A stretch of DNA of 64,000 nt from Sorghum bicolor (GCF_000003195.3 NC_012876.2:3297935-3361934), one strand, 5' to 3'; shown: positions 10,128-21,484, numbered from the stretch's first letter. The notes: a model not told the origin generated them from the sequence alone. Program-made: numbers and translations.

Positions 10128-11844
10128 TCAACTTTTCATTATTTTTATGGGAAATCAGCTTGTTGCTAGATTGCACATAATTTATTAAGTTTTGATGTTC
10201 ACATGCTTCATTTTTCGTAGTTTGGAAATTAACTTGATTATAAAACGTGCAATTAAACCTTTTTATGTGTCAACACACAATATTTATGATTATGCAACAT
10301 TAGTTGTAAATAAAAAGAGATTCTTATAGTTCATATGACACTATCTTCATGAAGTTATAGATTTCGGTGGAGGCTTATGTGTTCTCAAGCATCATTATTT
10401 GTTATCATGAAATTAACTTTAACTTATGCTGCAAGTGAAGACAATTGTGATAGAGATTCAGGCTTCCTCGATGGACAGCTCATAACAAGAAAAATATGAT
10501 TTTGCTATTACATATTAGTATTCTTGGCAAATAAAATATATGCTAATAGATGTCCTTATTTTCAGTTTATCTTTTAAATAAACATCTTATCCTTTATTGG
10601 CAACATGCATTCAAATGTTTTGACTTTATTGTTGCTTTCCTTTAGGCAAAGCATCAACACATGGAGTTCATCTCGCAATATCTGACAAGTAACATTTGGG
10701 TGGGGAGCCTCATCCTCTTGATGGAATCAGCTCCCAAGAAAACCGATGGAAATTGGAATGAAAGCATTGAAAAGACATTGGCTAAGAAAGCAATTAGATT
10801 TGGTTAACCATTCAAGGCTGGAAAACTTGTGTATACTTTATAGTAGATTATTGTCCCATTTGGTTGGCCGACAACATGCTTCTTTTTTTCTGCGAGAAAG
10901 TACAAATATTTCTTGTACATATGTTGTCTTCATATAGGTTTACCATGTCCTGCTTGCACTTAATTTATATTTTTGATAATTCTTTATATTTTTATTTATA
11001 TGAATATATGAATTTACTATGAATGCAATTTCCTGCTTAATTTGTATCAGTATAAGTTCCTCTTGTATCAATGTTCACATATTTGTCGTGGACATCGGAT
11101 TACTGTCAAGCAACCACAAATAGCAGTTCACTCAAAAAGAAAAAAAAGACCACAAGCTTCGAGAATAAAAAAACAAAATAAACGGACCACATGTCATATG
11201 GTAAGAAAAAAATGGAGAAACGTCAAACGTGAGAAAAAAGAATAATAAATAAAAAAACAATGGAAAGAGGCGGAAATAACCGAAAAAGGCATGGAAGGAA
11301 GCGTGGCTTCTGGCGTTCGAGCTGGTTTGGTCTACTGGTGTATATATATATAAGGATTGGGGGGAAAGTCAAAAAGTATCCTAACTAATAGAGATAGCGC
11401 TATCATCTGTGAACGTCAGTCAAGTTAGTAGTACCATTTTTTATGATTTCTAGGTTCATAAGTATAGGTTTTGTCAACATGTAAATTCAGAACTTAATTA
11501 AATTTAGAGTTATATGTTTCTAGATTATTCATCTTTTATTTGATTCTTATATTCATACAGTTCATAATAAAAACAGGACTCTAGGATTCATTCTTCTACT
11601 ACCATTTGTTCTTTTAGATTGTTAAAGGTGAGAGTGTCTCAAAGGATTTAGAAATGCAATACATGAATACTACAAGAGCAAAGCAGATTTTTCAGATGGC
11701 TCATGTCTTTGCCATATATGCTTTTTGGAGATGCAACGTCATGATCATAAGATAGTTCTTACGTATGAGGTGACAATTCTATCTGTTAAATCTAGTCACA
11801 TTTACTAATGCTCTATGTATGATTCGAAATTGCTTATGCTAATG
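10128..11844. other. AT-rich sequence without recognisable gene
   Basis: It contains only short spurious open frames, A-rich stretches (11110-11260) and a short TA run (11340-11352). No domain, repeat boundary or RNA gene could be recognised. It may be the remaining part of the segment carrying the HD-ZIP III relic. Confidence 0.3.
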
Positions 11845-14060
11845 TGTTGGGAAAGCGGTTCCTGAATAGGTTTAGAAGAGGAGAGTAGAAAGATGTAGCT
11901 AAGGTTAGTCGGCAAGAGTTAGAAGGGAGAGGCCCCTTTGCCCTCATGATCCTGGCATTATATAGGCTAGTGGAACTTTACAAGCAACCCCTTAGTGGGG
12001 GTAGTTTTTACATGCTACTCTAATGGTGCTAGTTGGGCCTCTTCTAGGAGACTTGGCCCATATGAATATGGCATGTCCCAATAGTAGCCCCTCGTCTACT
12101 AGGTTATGGCTAGTTGTATATGACCTAGTAGATGATCATACTAGAAGAGACACAATACTACTCAAACCTTGGTAGCAAGGACTGCTAGCTCTTCACAAAC
12201 CACATGCACATCTCACTAAAAACACCATCCTAAAACCTTGTGGGAAAAAAGGGCATGGAGAAAAGAGCACGTGCATGAGTCTAACATATACATGTTAAAA
12301 GCCCTCAAGGCTTCTAGCTTCAAGTGCGTTCATCTTTCAAATGTCTTCATCTTCGGGCTTGGGTTCCTTTCACTGCTTCTGCGACCTAGTTCACTAGCTT
12401 CTCAAGACATGTAGTTCTTCCTCTCTAGGACATCCTTGATGCATAGGTATTCGTCTCTAAGGACTCCACCATTGGTATCATCTCGGTGCGCAGGTCTCTG
12501 CCTCCTAGGCCCTCACCTCTAGTGTCATCTTGGCGAGCTAGTCTCTGCCTCCAGGGCCTCTGTTTCTAGTGTCATCTCAAGTCATGGTTGAGGTAGTTGA
12601 TGTAATCATGGCCGAAGGTTGCTGTGAGGCCTCCAAATTTTTATTCATGAGCATTGGACAAAAGAGTTCATGCTCTAGAGTCGTTGATCCTTATTGACAT
12701 TTCTTAGCATCACTACTAAGAATAGAGTTTTAAGTTTATCCCTAGTAATGGCACTAGAAATGCTTAAGCACTCCATGTAGTCATTGGCGGTGCCTGTCTT
12801 CCTTAGGGAAGCAAGCTCGCCCAAGGGGTTGTGCCTGGTCAAGGGATTGAATTGCTCATTGATGCACTTAGCAAAGAACGTCTACTCTATCATATTATTG
12901 TCCTACAAAAGTCACATGTACACCACTATTGCGGTACCTATCAAATGGTAAGATGTGTACCATGTTTTCTCGCTATCGGGGCTCTGCTGACCCTTGAAGA
13001 ATTGCTCACACCGGTTGAGCCATGGAAGAGGATATCATATGTAGCGAAGGCGAGCATGTGAGGGTGGATCTCTAGGGCGGGGAAGGCACCGGGCGCGCTG
13101 GGCGCCGCTCCTCCAAACGCAATCTCTGGTTTGGGCTCCTCCTTGTAGAAGAGCTTGGCATCCAATCTAGCAGTGATTCCACTATGGATTACATATCAGA
13201 TTTCTCAATCTGTGCCTTAATGAAGTCGTGACCGGCTTTCTCCATTGCCTCCTTGCTAGTCATCTCCAACTAGAGGGCAAGTTACTCCTTGTGCTCGAGC
13301 TCTACAACTACGTCCTTGGCCAAACGTCCCATCTCTATGCTCGTGAGATGGGTGTTTACATTAGTGAGCTGTGTATGGATGGTGTCGATCTTAGTGAGGA
13401 TGTCCATTGAGATGTCGATGAAGAGTTTCTGGATCGCTATAGCGTCAGCCATTACAGCGGCATGGGGATCGACTTCGACCCTGACATGGGGATTTCTGTA
13501 GCGTAAGCCATTTCCAGCAGAGTGTGTCACCTATTGGAGAAGCCGAGTGGCAATCACCAGCTTGCCATAGTGGTAATGAGGATTGAGGCCACGAAGAAGC
13601 AGATTGAGCACCTGGCTTGGCTCGGAGACGGGGTGGCCGTTGTCGCGCAGCTAGTCGGCAAGACACTTGAGCTTGGTGCAGTACTCATTCATGGACATGT
13701 CGCCTAGCTGCACCGAACGAAACTCGGCTTCTAGGTACATGGCACACTTCACCTTGTTGTCCTAGAAAAGCCCCTTGACAACATTCTAGAGGGAAAACAC
13801 ATCATGGTGATCGTGGCAGATGATATCAAAGACGCCCTTGGACACAATGGCGAGGATCCAGTTGATGACGCATGAGTCGACCATGCGCCATTCACCATTG
13901 TGTTCGTCAAACAGGATCACCGATCAACGTGGCTCTCCAGCCCGAACTTCCCAATAGTAGAGTCAGCAGCACTCTACGTCGGCATCGGGGCAACCGTGCT
14001 ATGATGGCGCGAGCACGGCAGTGAGGGGCCCTCGGCATGCTCTGCGACGACGCGAACGAG
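11845..14060 (-). mobile_element. decayed Copia-type LTR retrotransposon remnant
   Basis: A gag relic on the minus strand defines this region. The left boundary (TGTTGGGAAAGCGG at 11845) resembles an LTR start but no matching second LTR was found, so the limits are approximate. No reverse transcriptase or integrase is visible; this may be a non-autonomous or internally deleted copy. Confidence 0.5.
13180..13960 (-). pseudogene. Copia-type gag (UBN2-like) relic
   Basis: On the minus strand, 13740-13560 translates to phrases typical of plant Copia gag proteins: YLEAEFRSVQLGDMSMNEYC, then LKCLAD, a stop, LRDNGHPVSEPSQVLNLL, and after a frameshift RGLNPHYHYGKLVIA. Upstream (about 13950-13800) is a matching helical segment. 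Downstream (13530-13282) is an open stretch with a coiled-coil look (DISMDILTKIDTIHTQL). Gag normally packages the element's RNA. In-frame stops and indels make it non-functional. Confidence 0.7.
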
Positions 14061-14994
14061 GCACGCTCGCCCGATGAGCAGTGAACAGTGGGAAGTGTGA
14101 GTGCTAGCGCTAGCGGCTGGAGGCGGGAGTGCTGGCGGCAGAAGGATTTGGGGGCGCGACTTAACAGAAAGTGATAAATAGCCTTCTCAATGTTTTTCTA
14201 AAGAAAATGTAATTTTAATTTTTTTTATTTTAATAGAGTAAATTGCACGGCCAATCATTCAAGAAATGTTTGACGAGTTTTATCTGGGTCCCAAAACTAC
14301 GAAATCGTATGTTTGCCTTTGAACTCGCGGACACATGGAGCGCATCGGCATGGAAGCCGAGGGATCAGCGCGGGTGCTTGCGGGACTTTCTCACATTTGG
14401 TGGCAACGGCGGCTCCTGGGGAGTGGCCCTCGCGCTAGGTTTCAGGTGAAGAGCACAACGACCTGTGCCAGGTGGGCTGAGCCGAGCGGGTGCTTGCGCT
14501 GCAGCTCTGCGCATGGGCCTGCGAGGCTGAAGCGCAAGCTGGGCCGGAGGGATTTGTGCACTCCAAACTCAAACATAACTCACGAACACAAGCACACTCA
14601 TACAATCAATTCTACATAAATGCAACAATTTATTTTGTAAACCCTCCTTAGTTTGACCTAGCGACTACATGATTTACACATTGCAGGAAAAATAACGAAA
14701 ACTCGGATTTTTGGTTGCTTGAAAACCGGATTGTTACTGTCCAAGCGTTGTTGTCACAATCTCGATCAAGTGTTAGTTCAGAATATCAACAGAATATAAT
14801 GCACGCACCACTGTGTCACACCCAATGAGCTTCTTCACTCCAAGCAGGCGACGCGGAGCTCCAAGCAACCGGCCTCCCAAGTTAATTAGGCGCTTGTTGA
14901 AAGCAACTCTATCACCTTGCTTATTAATATAAAGCTGGAAAACCGTATCTTTCAAGAAAAAAGGGGGAAGTAGCGTTTCTTTTTTTTTTTGCCT
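14061..14994. other. unassigned repeat-like sequence
   Basis: A low-complexity T-rich patch (14215-14235) is followed by a moderately GC-rich block to 14560 with no recognisable domain. No LTR or inverted ends were seen. Confidence 0.25.
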
Positions 14995-15146
14995 TTAAGG
15001 GCACATGCCCTCACTTTTTCACTCATTGAATTCGCTTTGAGAAGTGTGCAAACTCACATCTTAAAGCAGCTTCGCATTGAGACGTGTGTTTGCACACTTG
15101 TCAAAGCGAATACAATGCGTATGAGAGTAAGGGCACATGCCCTTAA
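14995..15146. mobile_element. foldback MITE, about 150 bp
   Basis: Both ends read TTAAGGGCACATGCCCT inward, and the arms stay complementary for roughly 70 bases each, including GAATTCGCTTTGAGAAGTG on the left against its near complement on the right. Almost the whole element can fold into one hairpin. The flanks give TTAA at both borders, which is either the target duplication or part of the inverted repeat. It has no coding capacity. Such hairpins can be sources of small RNAs. Confidence 0.85.
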
Positions 15147-16071
15147 GAGCAAAATAAACTTTACCGCCTTTCCATAGTTCCGCTCCTGCAGATGACCTTT
15201 TTCTCTTGTATGTAAGCGTAAAGGTTTTAGGGAGATTGTAGGAGTTTGAGATCTCCAAACATCAAATCCACCCTCTCAATGTGAATGAAGAATAACGTAT
15301 CCCCTGGTGCTAGCTCTTCTTCCTCGGAAAAATGTAGTGTTTTTTTTGTGGTCGTGTACCTTTTCCAAAGGAAAGGATTGATTTTAAAAAAGCAAAATTG
15401 TAAGTCCTTCTAACTATTCTACACATACAAATCTACCTATGTAGACATAGTCTATATATATCTATGTGCATAACAAAATAGTATTTTTAAGGCAAATTTT
15501 TGGAGGACATGACAAAAAAAAAAGTGTAATTAGCCTGTACACACCGCAACAATGAGTCTTTACTCAGTACCATTACAAATTTGTGGTTATTTACTAGTGA
15601 ACACCCCGTGCTGAATATTTTATTTATTTCTTAGTTTTAGGGAGAAAGAACCGTAAGAGAAATAACTTTGTTGCCCATCTTCAACCTCTAGCTATGCGCT
15701 AAACTTTGCCATAACACACTACCACCGCCTTCGCCTTTGTCGTGAGCTGTGGCCGCCGCCTGGTGTCGTTCGCGCTTTTCCCCACCGTGCCTTTGCCAGC
15801 TAGAGGTCTGTGTACTCCATTGTTTCATTGAGGAAAGAAAATTTAAACCTCCGAGCTCGATCCAGCCAACAGAATATAATTCAAGAAGGCGGAGGGTAAC
15901 GAGAAGGACGATGCGCTACGACCTTATGTCCTCTCCCGGCGGCTCTCCTCCTCCGGCCTCAAACGCGGGAGCGGCTGCCGTCGGAGCTGCGGTGTGCAGG
16001 CAGCGCCCACCGTCCTTATAGAGCCAGAGCTGCTGCATTACTGTACTAAGTGCATTTGGGTCACCGACAAT

Positions 16072-16164
16072 GATTGCCTTTCATTTGCCTCCGTCGCGCC
16101 TTTGAACTTTACATCTACTGATGTAGCGTTCAAAGGCGCGACGGAGGCAAGTGAAAGGCAACAA
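16072..16164. repeat. near-perfect hairpin inside element A
   Basis: About 42-base arms centred near 16118 (TTGCCTCCGTCGCGCC paired with GGCGCGACGGAGGCAA) with almost no loop. This is an inverted duplication within the right arm of element A. Confidence 0.85.
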
Positions 16165-16251
16165 CAGTGTGTTATAGCAAAGATTAGTGCAAAGACGAAG
16201 GTTAAAAACAAGGGCAATAAAGTTATTTTTCTCACCTTCTCTCTCCCCAAA

Positions 16252-17361
16252 CGGAATTGATACCACGGGCGTCCGGATGGGACGAACGCACCCACGTCGA
16301 ACCAACCAACCGCACACCTGAACCCATCGCTCCCGGTCCTTATCCTCTCAACCGCCTAGTCCCGAGTCCTACAACGTTCGTGTCACACTCTCTGTTCTGC
16401 TACAGCACGGCGTGCTCGCTGGGAAACACCGCGCGCCACCTAGTCGCATCTGCACGCTAGCACTCCCTCCATTCCTCCCTCCCTCTCCCTGTGCGAGCTC
16501 CATAGGACTCCGTGCTAGCGCATCAACCCCAACTCCTGTCCCCCCACTAGAGAGGGAGGGCGACGGCAGCGAGTTCCAGCGAGGATCTCTCTTTGGATCT
16601 GAGTTTTCCTCCTCATCCTCCTCCGAATCTGAGCTCTCCTCGTGCTTTCTCCTTCTCCTCTAGATCTGTGCTCTTCTCGTGGTTCTCCTTTTTCTCCTCT
16701 GGATCTAGATCTGGATTTGAGGGACACAACGGTGGCTAGGGTTCCAGTAAGCTTTGTTGCAGTATGCTTGTTTTTGTTGTTGCAGTAGCATTGGCTTGCT
16801 GTTGCACAAGTATTTTTTTTCTTTTGTTGCATTAGTTTTTCCTTTTATTTCTGTTGTTGCAGTAGCTTTTTGCAAGTTATGTTTACTGTTGCAATACTTA
16901 TTTTTCAGTTTGTTGTAGTAAATATCTTTCGAATGTTGCAGTGCATGTTTTTCAATGTTGTACTACATATTTTTTTAGTGTTGTCGTAGATATTTTTTGA
17001 ATGTTGCAGTGCATGTTTTCATTGTTGCACTATATTTTTTTCAATGTCGCAGTATTTACAACCAATTGTTGTACTTATAGTTTTCCATATGTTTTTTTTT
17101 TTGCAATATTGCAGTTGAAGTGTTGCATGCTTTTTGGGAATAGAGGCACGGTGAAGGGACTGGGTGCGTTGGGGAACGGGGGATAGGAGCACATTGAGGA
17201 GCAGAAGACAGAGCAGGGTTTCATTCGGTTTCGTACGAGCGGGGTGGGCGTGGTTCGAGGTGGGCTCTCTTTCTTTTTTCCGACTGGGGCGGGTGGGGTT
17301 AGGTAAAACACTAGCGTCCGGAAATACTTCCGCGCCGGACGTCCAGGCGCTAGAAGCTCCG
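16252..17361. mobile_element. element B, non-autonomous Mutator-like element (1110 bp)
   Basis: It is flanked by a perfect 9-bp direct repeat, CTCCCCAAA (16243-16251 and 17362-17370), the length expected for Mutator-superfamily insertions. The ends are loosely inverted and share CGGA and GTCCGG motifs (left: CGGAATTG then GGGCGTCCGG; right complement: CGGAGCTTC then GGACGTCCGG). The body has a GC-rich part (16260-16740) and a part with many degenerate TGTTGCAGT units (16745-17120). No transposase is present. Confidence 0.8.
16745..17120. repeat. degenerate TTGTTGCAGTA-type repeats
   Basis: About a dozen imperfect units built on TGTTGCA(GTA) alternate with T-runs. This is the internal repetitive block of element B. 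Confidence 0.7.
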
Positions 17362-17639
17362 CTCCCCAAAACTAAAAAATAAATATAATATTCAGCATGG
17401 TGTCCGCGGGCAAATAACCACCCAGCACTACAAAATTCTTGGTTCCGCTGCCGGACAAAGAAGATAAATCCATCAAGTATTCCCGTTCATATTCATCATA
17501 GAAGAATTCAATCAAAGAACTCAAAATGGCAAATCATTTGGCACATTTAATTGTTTGCCTAGTTACACCAATTAACAAGGCTATTAGTACTGCAACCGAA
17601 TGCTCTCTCGCTAGTGACTATTAACATATCATGGTGTCT

Positions 17640-18269
17640 TCAAGGCACCAGGCTGCAGAGCAAGGCGGCGAGCAAGGTCATGTTCCGGTCGGCGAGGTTC
17701 CTGGCGTACAACGGCGACGCCGGGTAGTCGAGCATGCCCCTCGTGCACCCGTCCATGCCACGGAGCCCGGCCGTGTACCCCGCCTTGAGCTCCGCGGCCC
17801 GGTCGTCGTCGCAGCCGCCGCCGCCGCCGGCCGCAACCAGGCGCAGGTCATCGGCGACGCGCGCCATGGCCACGCGGGCGCTGCCGTAGCCCACCATGCA
17901 GTTGCCGAACGCGGCCCTCTCGTCGTCCGCGGGGACCGCGCCACCGTCCAGCAGCGACGTCGCCGCGGCCACCGTTGCCGCGTACGCGTCCAGCGCGCCG
18001 CGCACGGCCACCGCGGCGTGCCGGGTGACGGGTACTGGTACCGGTACGCCGCGGCGGAGCGTGCGGAGGCAGAGCTCGAGCATGTGCTGCGTCCCGGAGA
18101 CATCGCTGCATGCCTGCTGCGCCGTCATGGACGGGATGCGAGGGCACCGGCTAGGGCTGCCGACGACGCCGCCATCTGCGCCGCCGCCGAGGGTGACGAT
18201 GGGTACCAAGAGGAGGACGCCGAGGAGGGAGAAGAGAGAGTGGTGGGTGGTTCTAGCTTTGGCGGCCAT
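17640..18269 (-). CDS. plant invertase/pectin methylesterase inhibitor domain protein
   Basis: A single exon of 209 codons. Residues about 10-30 form a hydrophobic signal peptide (SLFSLLGVLLLVPIVTLG), so the product is probably secreted. The mature part is a helical PMEI-type domain: the first cysteine pair is in ACSDVSG...LELC, and the later cysteines are in FGNCMVGYGSA and GMDGCTRG, followed by a hydrophobic C-terminal helix (LLAALLCSLV). The length fits the family (about 170-210 residues). Family members form one-to-one complexes with pectin methylesterase or acid invertase in the cell wall; which partner applies cannot be told from sequence. The gene is very GC-rich (third positions mostly G/C), as is common for single-exon grass genes, so long false frames run on the other strand. 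A weak TATA-like motif (TTCAAATACA) lies at 18391-18400. The gene stands alone among repeats. Confidence 0.78.
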   Translation of the reverse strand: MAAKARTTHHSLFSLLGVLLLVPIVTLGGGADGGVVGSPSRCPRIPSMTAQQACSDVSGTQHMLELCLRTLRRGVPVPVPVTRHAAVAVRGALDAYAATVAAATSLLDGGAVPADDERAAFGNCMVGYGSARVAMARVADDLRLVAAGGGGGCDDDRAAELKAGYTAGLRGMDGCTRGMLDYPASPLYARNLADRNMTLLAALLCSLVP

Positions 18270-18300
18270 GGCCGTCGTCGTACGTGACGTGCTGGTGGCT

Positions 18301-18912
18301 TGAGAAGCTAGCTAGCTAGGATCGAATTGAAGGACGTGTTCGTGGAGTCAGTGTGCCGTGGCCGGAGATAGAGCTGCCGGCCAGCCGGCGTGTATTTGAA
18401 GGGCCGGAGCGTTTCTTTGGTAGTACGTACGAGTACGACGCCTGCTTGCTTTGCTTGCTTGGCGAATTGAAACGGATGGATGGATGCATGGCAGCTCAGC
18501 AGGTTGGTGGCGTGCGAGGAATTACAGGTCGTGCCAGTCTTATCATATACCTGACTGACGTCCGTTTTGTTCCTTTAACAAACTTTTGGTTGTGCACTTA
18601 TGCATGCATATGTAGCAAGAAATAGGAGTATAATGAATTACTGCTAAAACAAATCAGAAGTCATGCGCGTGGATGTGGCAATGATGAGCTAAGCATGTGG
18701 CTGTGACACACTAGTAAGTTATTAGAGCTTTTTTTTATCTTAGTAAGCTAGAGCTGGACACAACAATACACATCTGGGGTTTGGCAGTTAAATTCATTTT
18801 AAAGCTGGCTGCTGGGCCCGCTCGCAAGGGTTGTTTTCGGCACGGCCCGATAAAAGTTAGTTTTTTTTCTAGCTTATTTTCGATGAATGGTGTCATTTTG
18901 TCTTGTGAATAA
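18301..18912. other. upstream region of the PMEI-type gene
   Basis: Presumed promoter and intergenic sequence with short simple motifs (GCTAGCTAGCTAG at 18307, ACGTACGAGTACGACG at 18425). No further gene is seen. Confidence 0.4.
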
Positions 18913-19033
18913 GGCTCTCTGTTTGCTTCGCGAATAACTGATACGCTTTAGCTGAAAGTACTGTTCGCTGATTTAATTTATTTTAAGAGAAATACTGTTG
19001 AATGACCGACAGATAAGCTCAAGCGAACAGAGA
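18913..19033. mobile_element. short MITE with CTCTGTTYGCTT ends
   Basis: The left end GGCTCTCTGTTTGCTT and the right end AAGCGAACAGAG are inverted. Similar interiors (gctgata..., ataagct) recur as partial copies near 24235-24370, 47320-47440, 52545-52620 and 57670-57785, so this is a repeated family in the window, possibly hAT-like. Confidence 0.6.
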
Positions 19034-19626
19034 CTGAAAAAGTGTGACCACACCTATAGTGGCACACTAGGACCTTTGTCGGCGGCTTCCGTCCTTTCCT
19101 CCCCCATGCTCACGGATGAGGTAGGGTGATACCCTCCTTGCCGATGTGTGGTTTTGAGGCATTGGATGATAGGTCAAGCCTTGAAAGAAATATACTTGGT
19201 AGATGCAGGTTGAGCTTGTCCCTCCAAATAGAGGGCACAAACTTATTCCTATTCATGGTGTTGTTCATCTTCATCGGCTTGAGGCAAGGGCGTTAGGGTA
19301 CATTTATACTAAAAACCAAAAAGCGAAGCGAACCGAACTGAACTGAAATTGAACCAATTAGTTAGTTTTTTTTGTTTCACTTTGGTATTTGGTTGTGAGA
19401 ACTTCGGTTGTTGGCTCGGTGCTTAGTTTTTACGGAGAACCGAACTGAAACCCGTCTAAACCAAACCGTGTGTGACCTTGAAAGAATCTGTGCATGTTGT
19501 TCTGCTTCCTCTCCCCGCTCCGCTTATGAAGCCCACCTCGGCCCACCTTGAGAATACGAAGCCAAGCCACCCATCGGCTACAGGGGTGCACGGAAGGTCG
19601 AAAGGACCCAGGGTCCACCCAATTTG
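19034..19626. other. intergenic sequence without recognisable gene
   Basis: Contains an A/G-rich patch with repeated GAACCGAACTGAA-like words (19325-19460). No domain or clean repeat boundary was seen. Confidence 0.25.
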
Positions 19627-19756
19627 GGAGGTGTTTGGTTGAGACGATAAAATTTAATATGCACTGGAATATTTTTATTTTATTTGATAATTAGTGTCCA
19701 ATTATAAATTAATTAGGCTTAAAAGATTCTTGTCGCAAATTATCCTCTAGTTGTTG
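19627..19756. mobile_element. Tourist-like MITE, left part
   Basis: It starts like the Tourist copies elsewhere in the window (GTGTTTGGTTGAGACG) and carries their AATTAGGCTTAAAAGATTC core. It then runs into LINE sequence, so it appears interrupted or truncated by the LINE insertion. Confidence 0.5.
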
Positions 19757-20577
19757 TTTAAGTTTACTGGAGGAAAGAGATGATTTTGTTTGGAGGTTAA
19801 ATGCATCATGATGTTTTACGGTGAATTCCATGTATGCTGCGTTAATTAACAATAGGGTTAAAGTGTCACAAGATATTTGGAAAATTAAAATTCCTATGAA
19901 AATTAAAGTTTTTCTGTGGTATCTAAAAAAAGGTGTGATTCTAACTAAGGATAATCTGGTTAGACGAAACTGGAATGGTGATAGCACGTGTTGCTTTTGT
20001 CATCTTCCAGAAACCATTAAACATCTTTTAGTAGATTGTTTTTATGCCAAATTCTTGTGGCGCGCCGTACATTTACTTTTTGGAATTTCGCCCCCAAGAG
20101 ATATTTTTGACCTTTTTAATAGGTGGTCAAAAACAACGAACAAAAAGTATAATTCATTGTTATTATCTGCAGCCTCTGCGCTTTGTTGGGCAATTTGGAT
20201 AACAAGAAATGAGGTAGTTTTTGACAAATGTAGACCAAAATCCTTTTTTCAGGTTCTTTTCAGGGGAACGCACTGGCTTCGACAATGGGCAAGATTGCAG
20301 CGGCATGATGATCTACGGAATCAGCTGATCCTTGTTAGGCAGCTTCTAGAGTCGCCAGCTTTGCAATTCTTTGGTTCCAATGGATGGTTATCTTCTAGAC
20401 ATATTGGTCATGCTTAGTCAAAACTTTATCGGCGTTTCGGTTATTCTTTTGTTCGGCTGTAAAATTGCTGTGTTACAGCCTGCGTGTGTGCCTTCGGGCA
20501 GTACTTTGTAATAATTGGCTTGATTCTATCCGTCGATAGATGAAGCCGGGTATGACATATCCTTTATCTAAAAAAAA
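19757..20577 (+). mobile_element. 5'-truncated LINE (L1-type) 3' end
   Basis: The segment carries the C-terminal end of a plant LINE ORF2, a 3' UTR and a short A-rich tail (TCTAAAAAAAATA at about 20566-20578). The 5' end including the reverse transcriptase core is absent, as expected from incomplete target-primed reverse transcription. Confidence 0.8.
19821..20417 (+). CDS. LINE ORF2 C-terminus, zinc-binding (zf-RVT) domain
   Basis: A 198-codon open frame without stops, and it may start earlier than the first ATG. It has the zf-RVT signature of plant non-LTR retrotransposons: a DIWKIKIPMKIKVFLWYL helix, then CCFCHLPETIKHLLVDC with the Cys-x2-Cys...His-x4-Cys arrangement, then FLWRAV. A later ALCWAIWITRNEVVFD phrase is typical of the extreme C-terminus of these proteins. 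This domain follows the reverse transcriptase and is thought to bind nucleic acid. Lack of stops suggests a fairly recent insertion. It cannot be an autonomous protein because the catalytic part is missing. Confidence 0.82.
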   Translation: MNSMYAALINNRVKVSQDIWKIKIPMKIKVFLWYLKKGVILTKDNLVRRNWNGDSTCCFCHLPETIKHLLVDCFYAKFLWRAVHLLFGISPPRDIFDLFNRWSKTTNKKYNSLLLSAASALCWAIWITRNEVVFDKCRPKSFFQVLFRGTHWLRQWARLQRHDDLRNQLILVRQLLESPALQFFGSNGWLSSRHIGHA

Positions 20578-21484
20578 TATATTTAGTACTTCACGCGGAT
20601 CAACACACCAAGAAACGATGATAGAAATCGCACCATCAGTTTCTGTTGCCTTCCTCCGGATCCTGTGCAGTGCCGTCATACCAAGCTTCACACGCACCGC
20701 AAATCCACCGAGGCCCTGACCTTCACACTCGCGGTCTGCATCTGCCCCTTCGATGCGCGCGCTCTGTTGCTTTTCGCTCGGCAGTCGATGGTGCCGGTGG
20801 CCAACGTCTGTGTGGCGCGAGACCCCCTCTGGTGCATGCTCTACTGCTTTCTGCTCGGCGGCCGACAGCGCCACTGAGGCGAGGCTGCAAGGGGCACGCT
20901 CGCCACGGACCTCGCACAGGCTTGCACCAGCAACAACAAAGATCCATGCACAATGCTAAAGAGTTTGCGTCCATACGAGGCAAGCTTGACAAGCTGCAAG
21001 GCAAGTTTAGGAAGACGAAGAAGAGAAGCAAGCAAGTTTTGGGAAGATGTCGAGAGAAGCCAGCAAGATTTGGATGGGCATGTTGGTGGTGAAATAATTG
21101 AAATCCTACTCATCAGGAAGCTGAAATTGAAGTCATAGTGATGGAAATTAGATTAGCGATCATCTTCATCGTGACGTTTGACTCGAAGACAAACTTGGCG
21201 TCACCGATGTGGTGCCATCCACCTTGGCCTCTCGACGACGAGCACAGGCGATAGAGGACGATATTACGGACTGAAAAGGAAGAAGAACCAAATGCACAGA
21301 GAATCCGAAGACAGGACAGAGGAATATGGTGATTGATTGGACAAGCTTTTGTTTGGACTTTGGTAGAAAATCTTACATCATGGAAGAGTAGTTTTTATAT
21401 GGTAACCTATGTTACAGAAACTGCTATATTTTTTTTATTGGGACTACCTTAACACTGCAGGTTCTCAACTTCACGTTGGATGCC
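20578..21484. other. unassigned sequence with moderately GC-rich block
   Basis: Around 20640-21090 there are overlapping open frames on both strands without recognisable domains. This could be a decayed gene fragment, but no family can be named. Confidence 0.25.

Larger units (their letters stand above)
15588..17437. mobile_element. TIR element A, interrupted by element B
   Basis: The left arm (about 15583-15735) is inverted relative to two separated right pieces: 17371-17437 (outer part) and about 16160-16251 (inner part). Removing element B (16252-17361) and one copy of its target duplication restores a continuous right arm matching the left arm. The arms share GTGGTTATTT, GCTGAATATT, TTAGTTTTGGGGA-like and AATAACTTTRTTGCCC phrases. 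The long arms suggest a Mutator-like element, but the outer target duplication is not clear. The body at 15735-16030 is GC-rich. Confidence 0.7.

Noticed and set aside
4561..11345. A Helitron carrying the HD-ZIP III relic
   Set aside because: A hairpin occurs at 4565-4589, but no CTRR-type end follows on either strand at a sensible distance and no Rep/helicase sequence is seen.
17631..18303. Long plus-strand open frames over the PMEI-type gene
   Set aside because: They are by-products of very high GC content at third positions; only the minus-strand frame has a signal peptide and the cysteine pattern.
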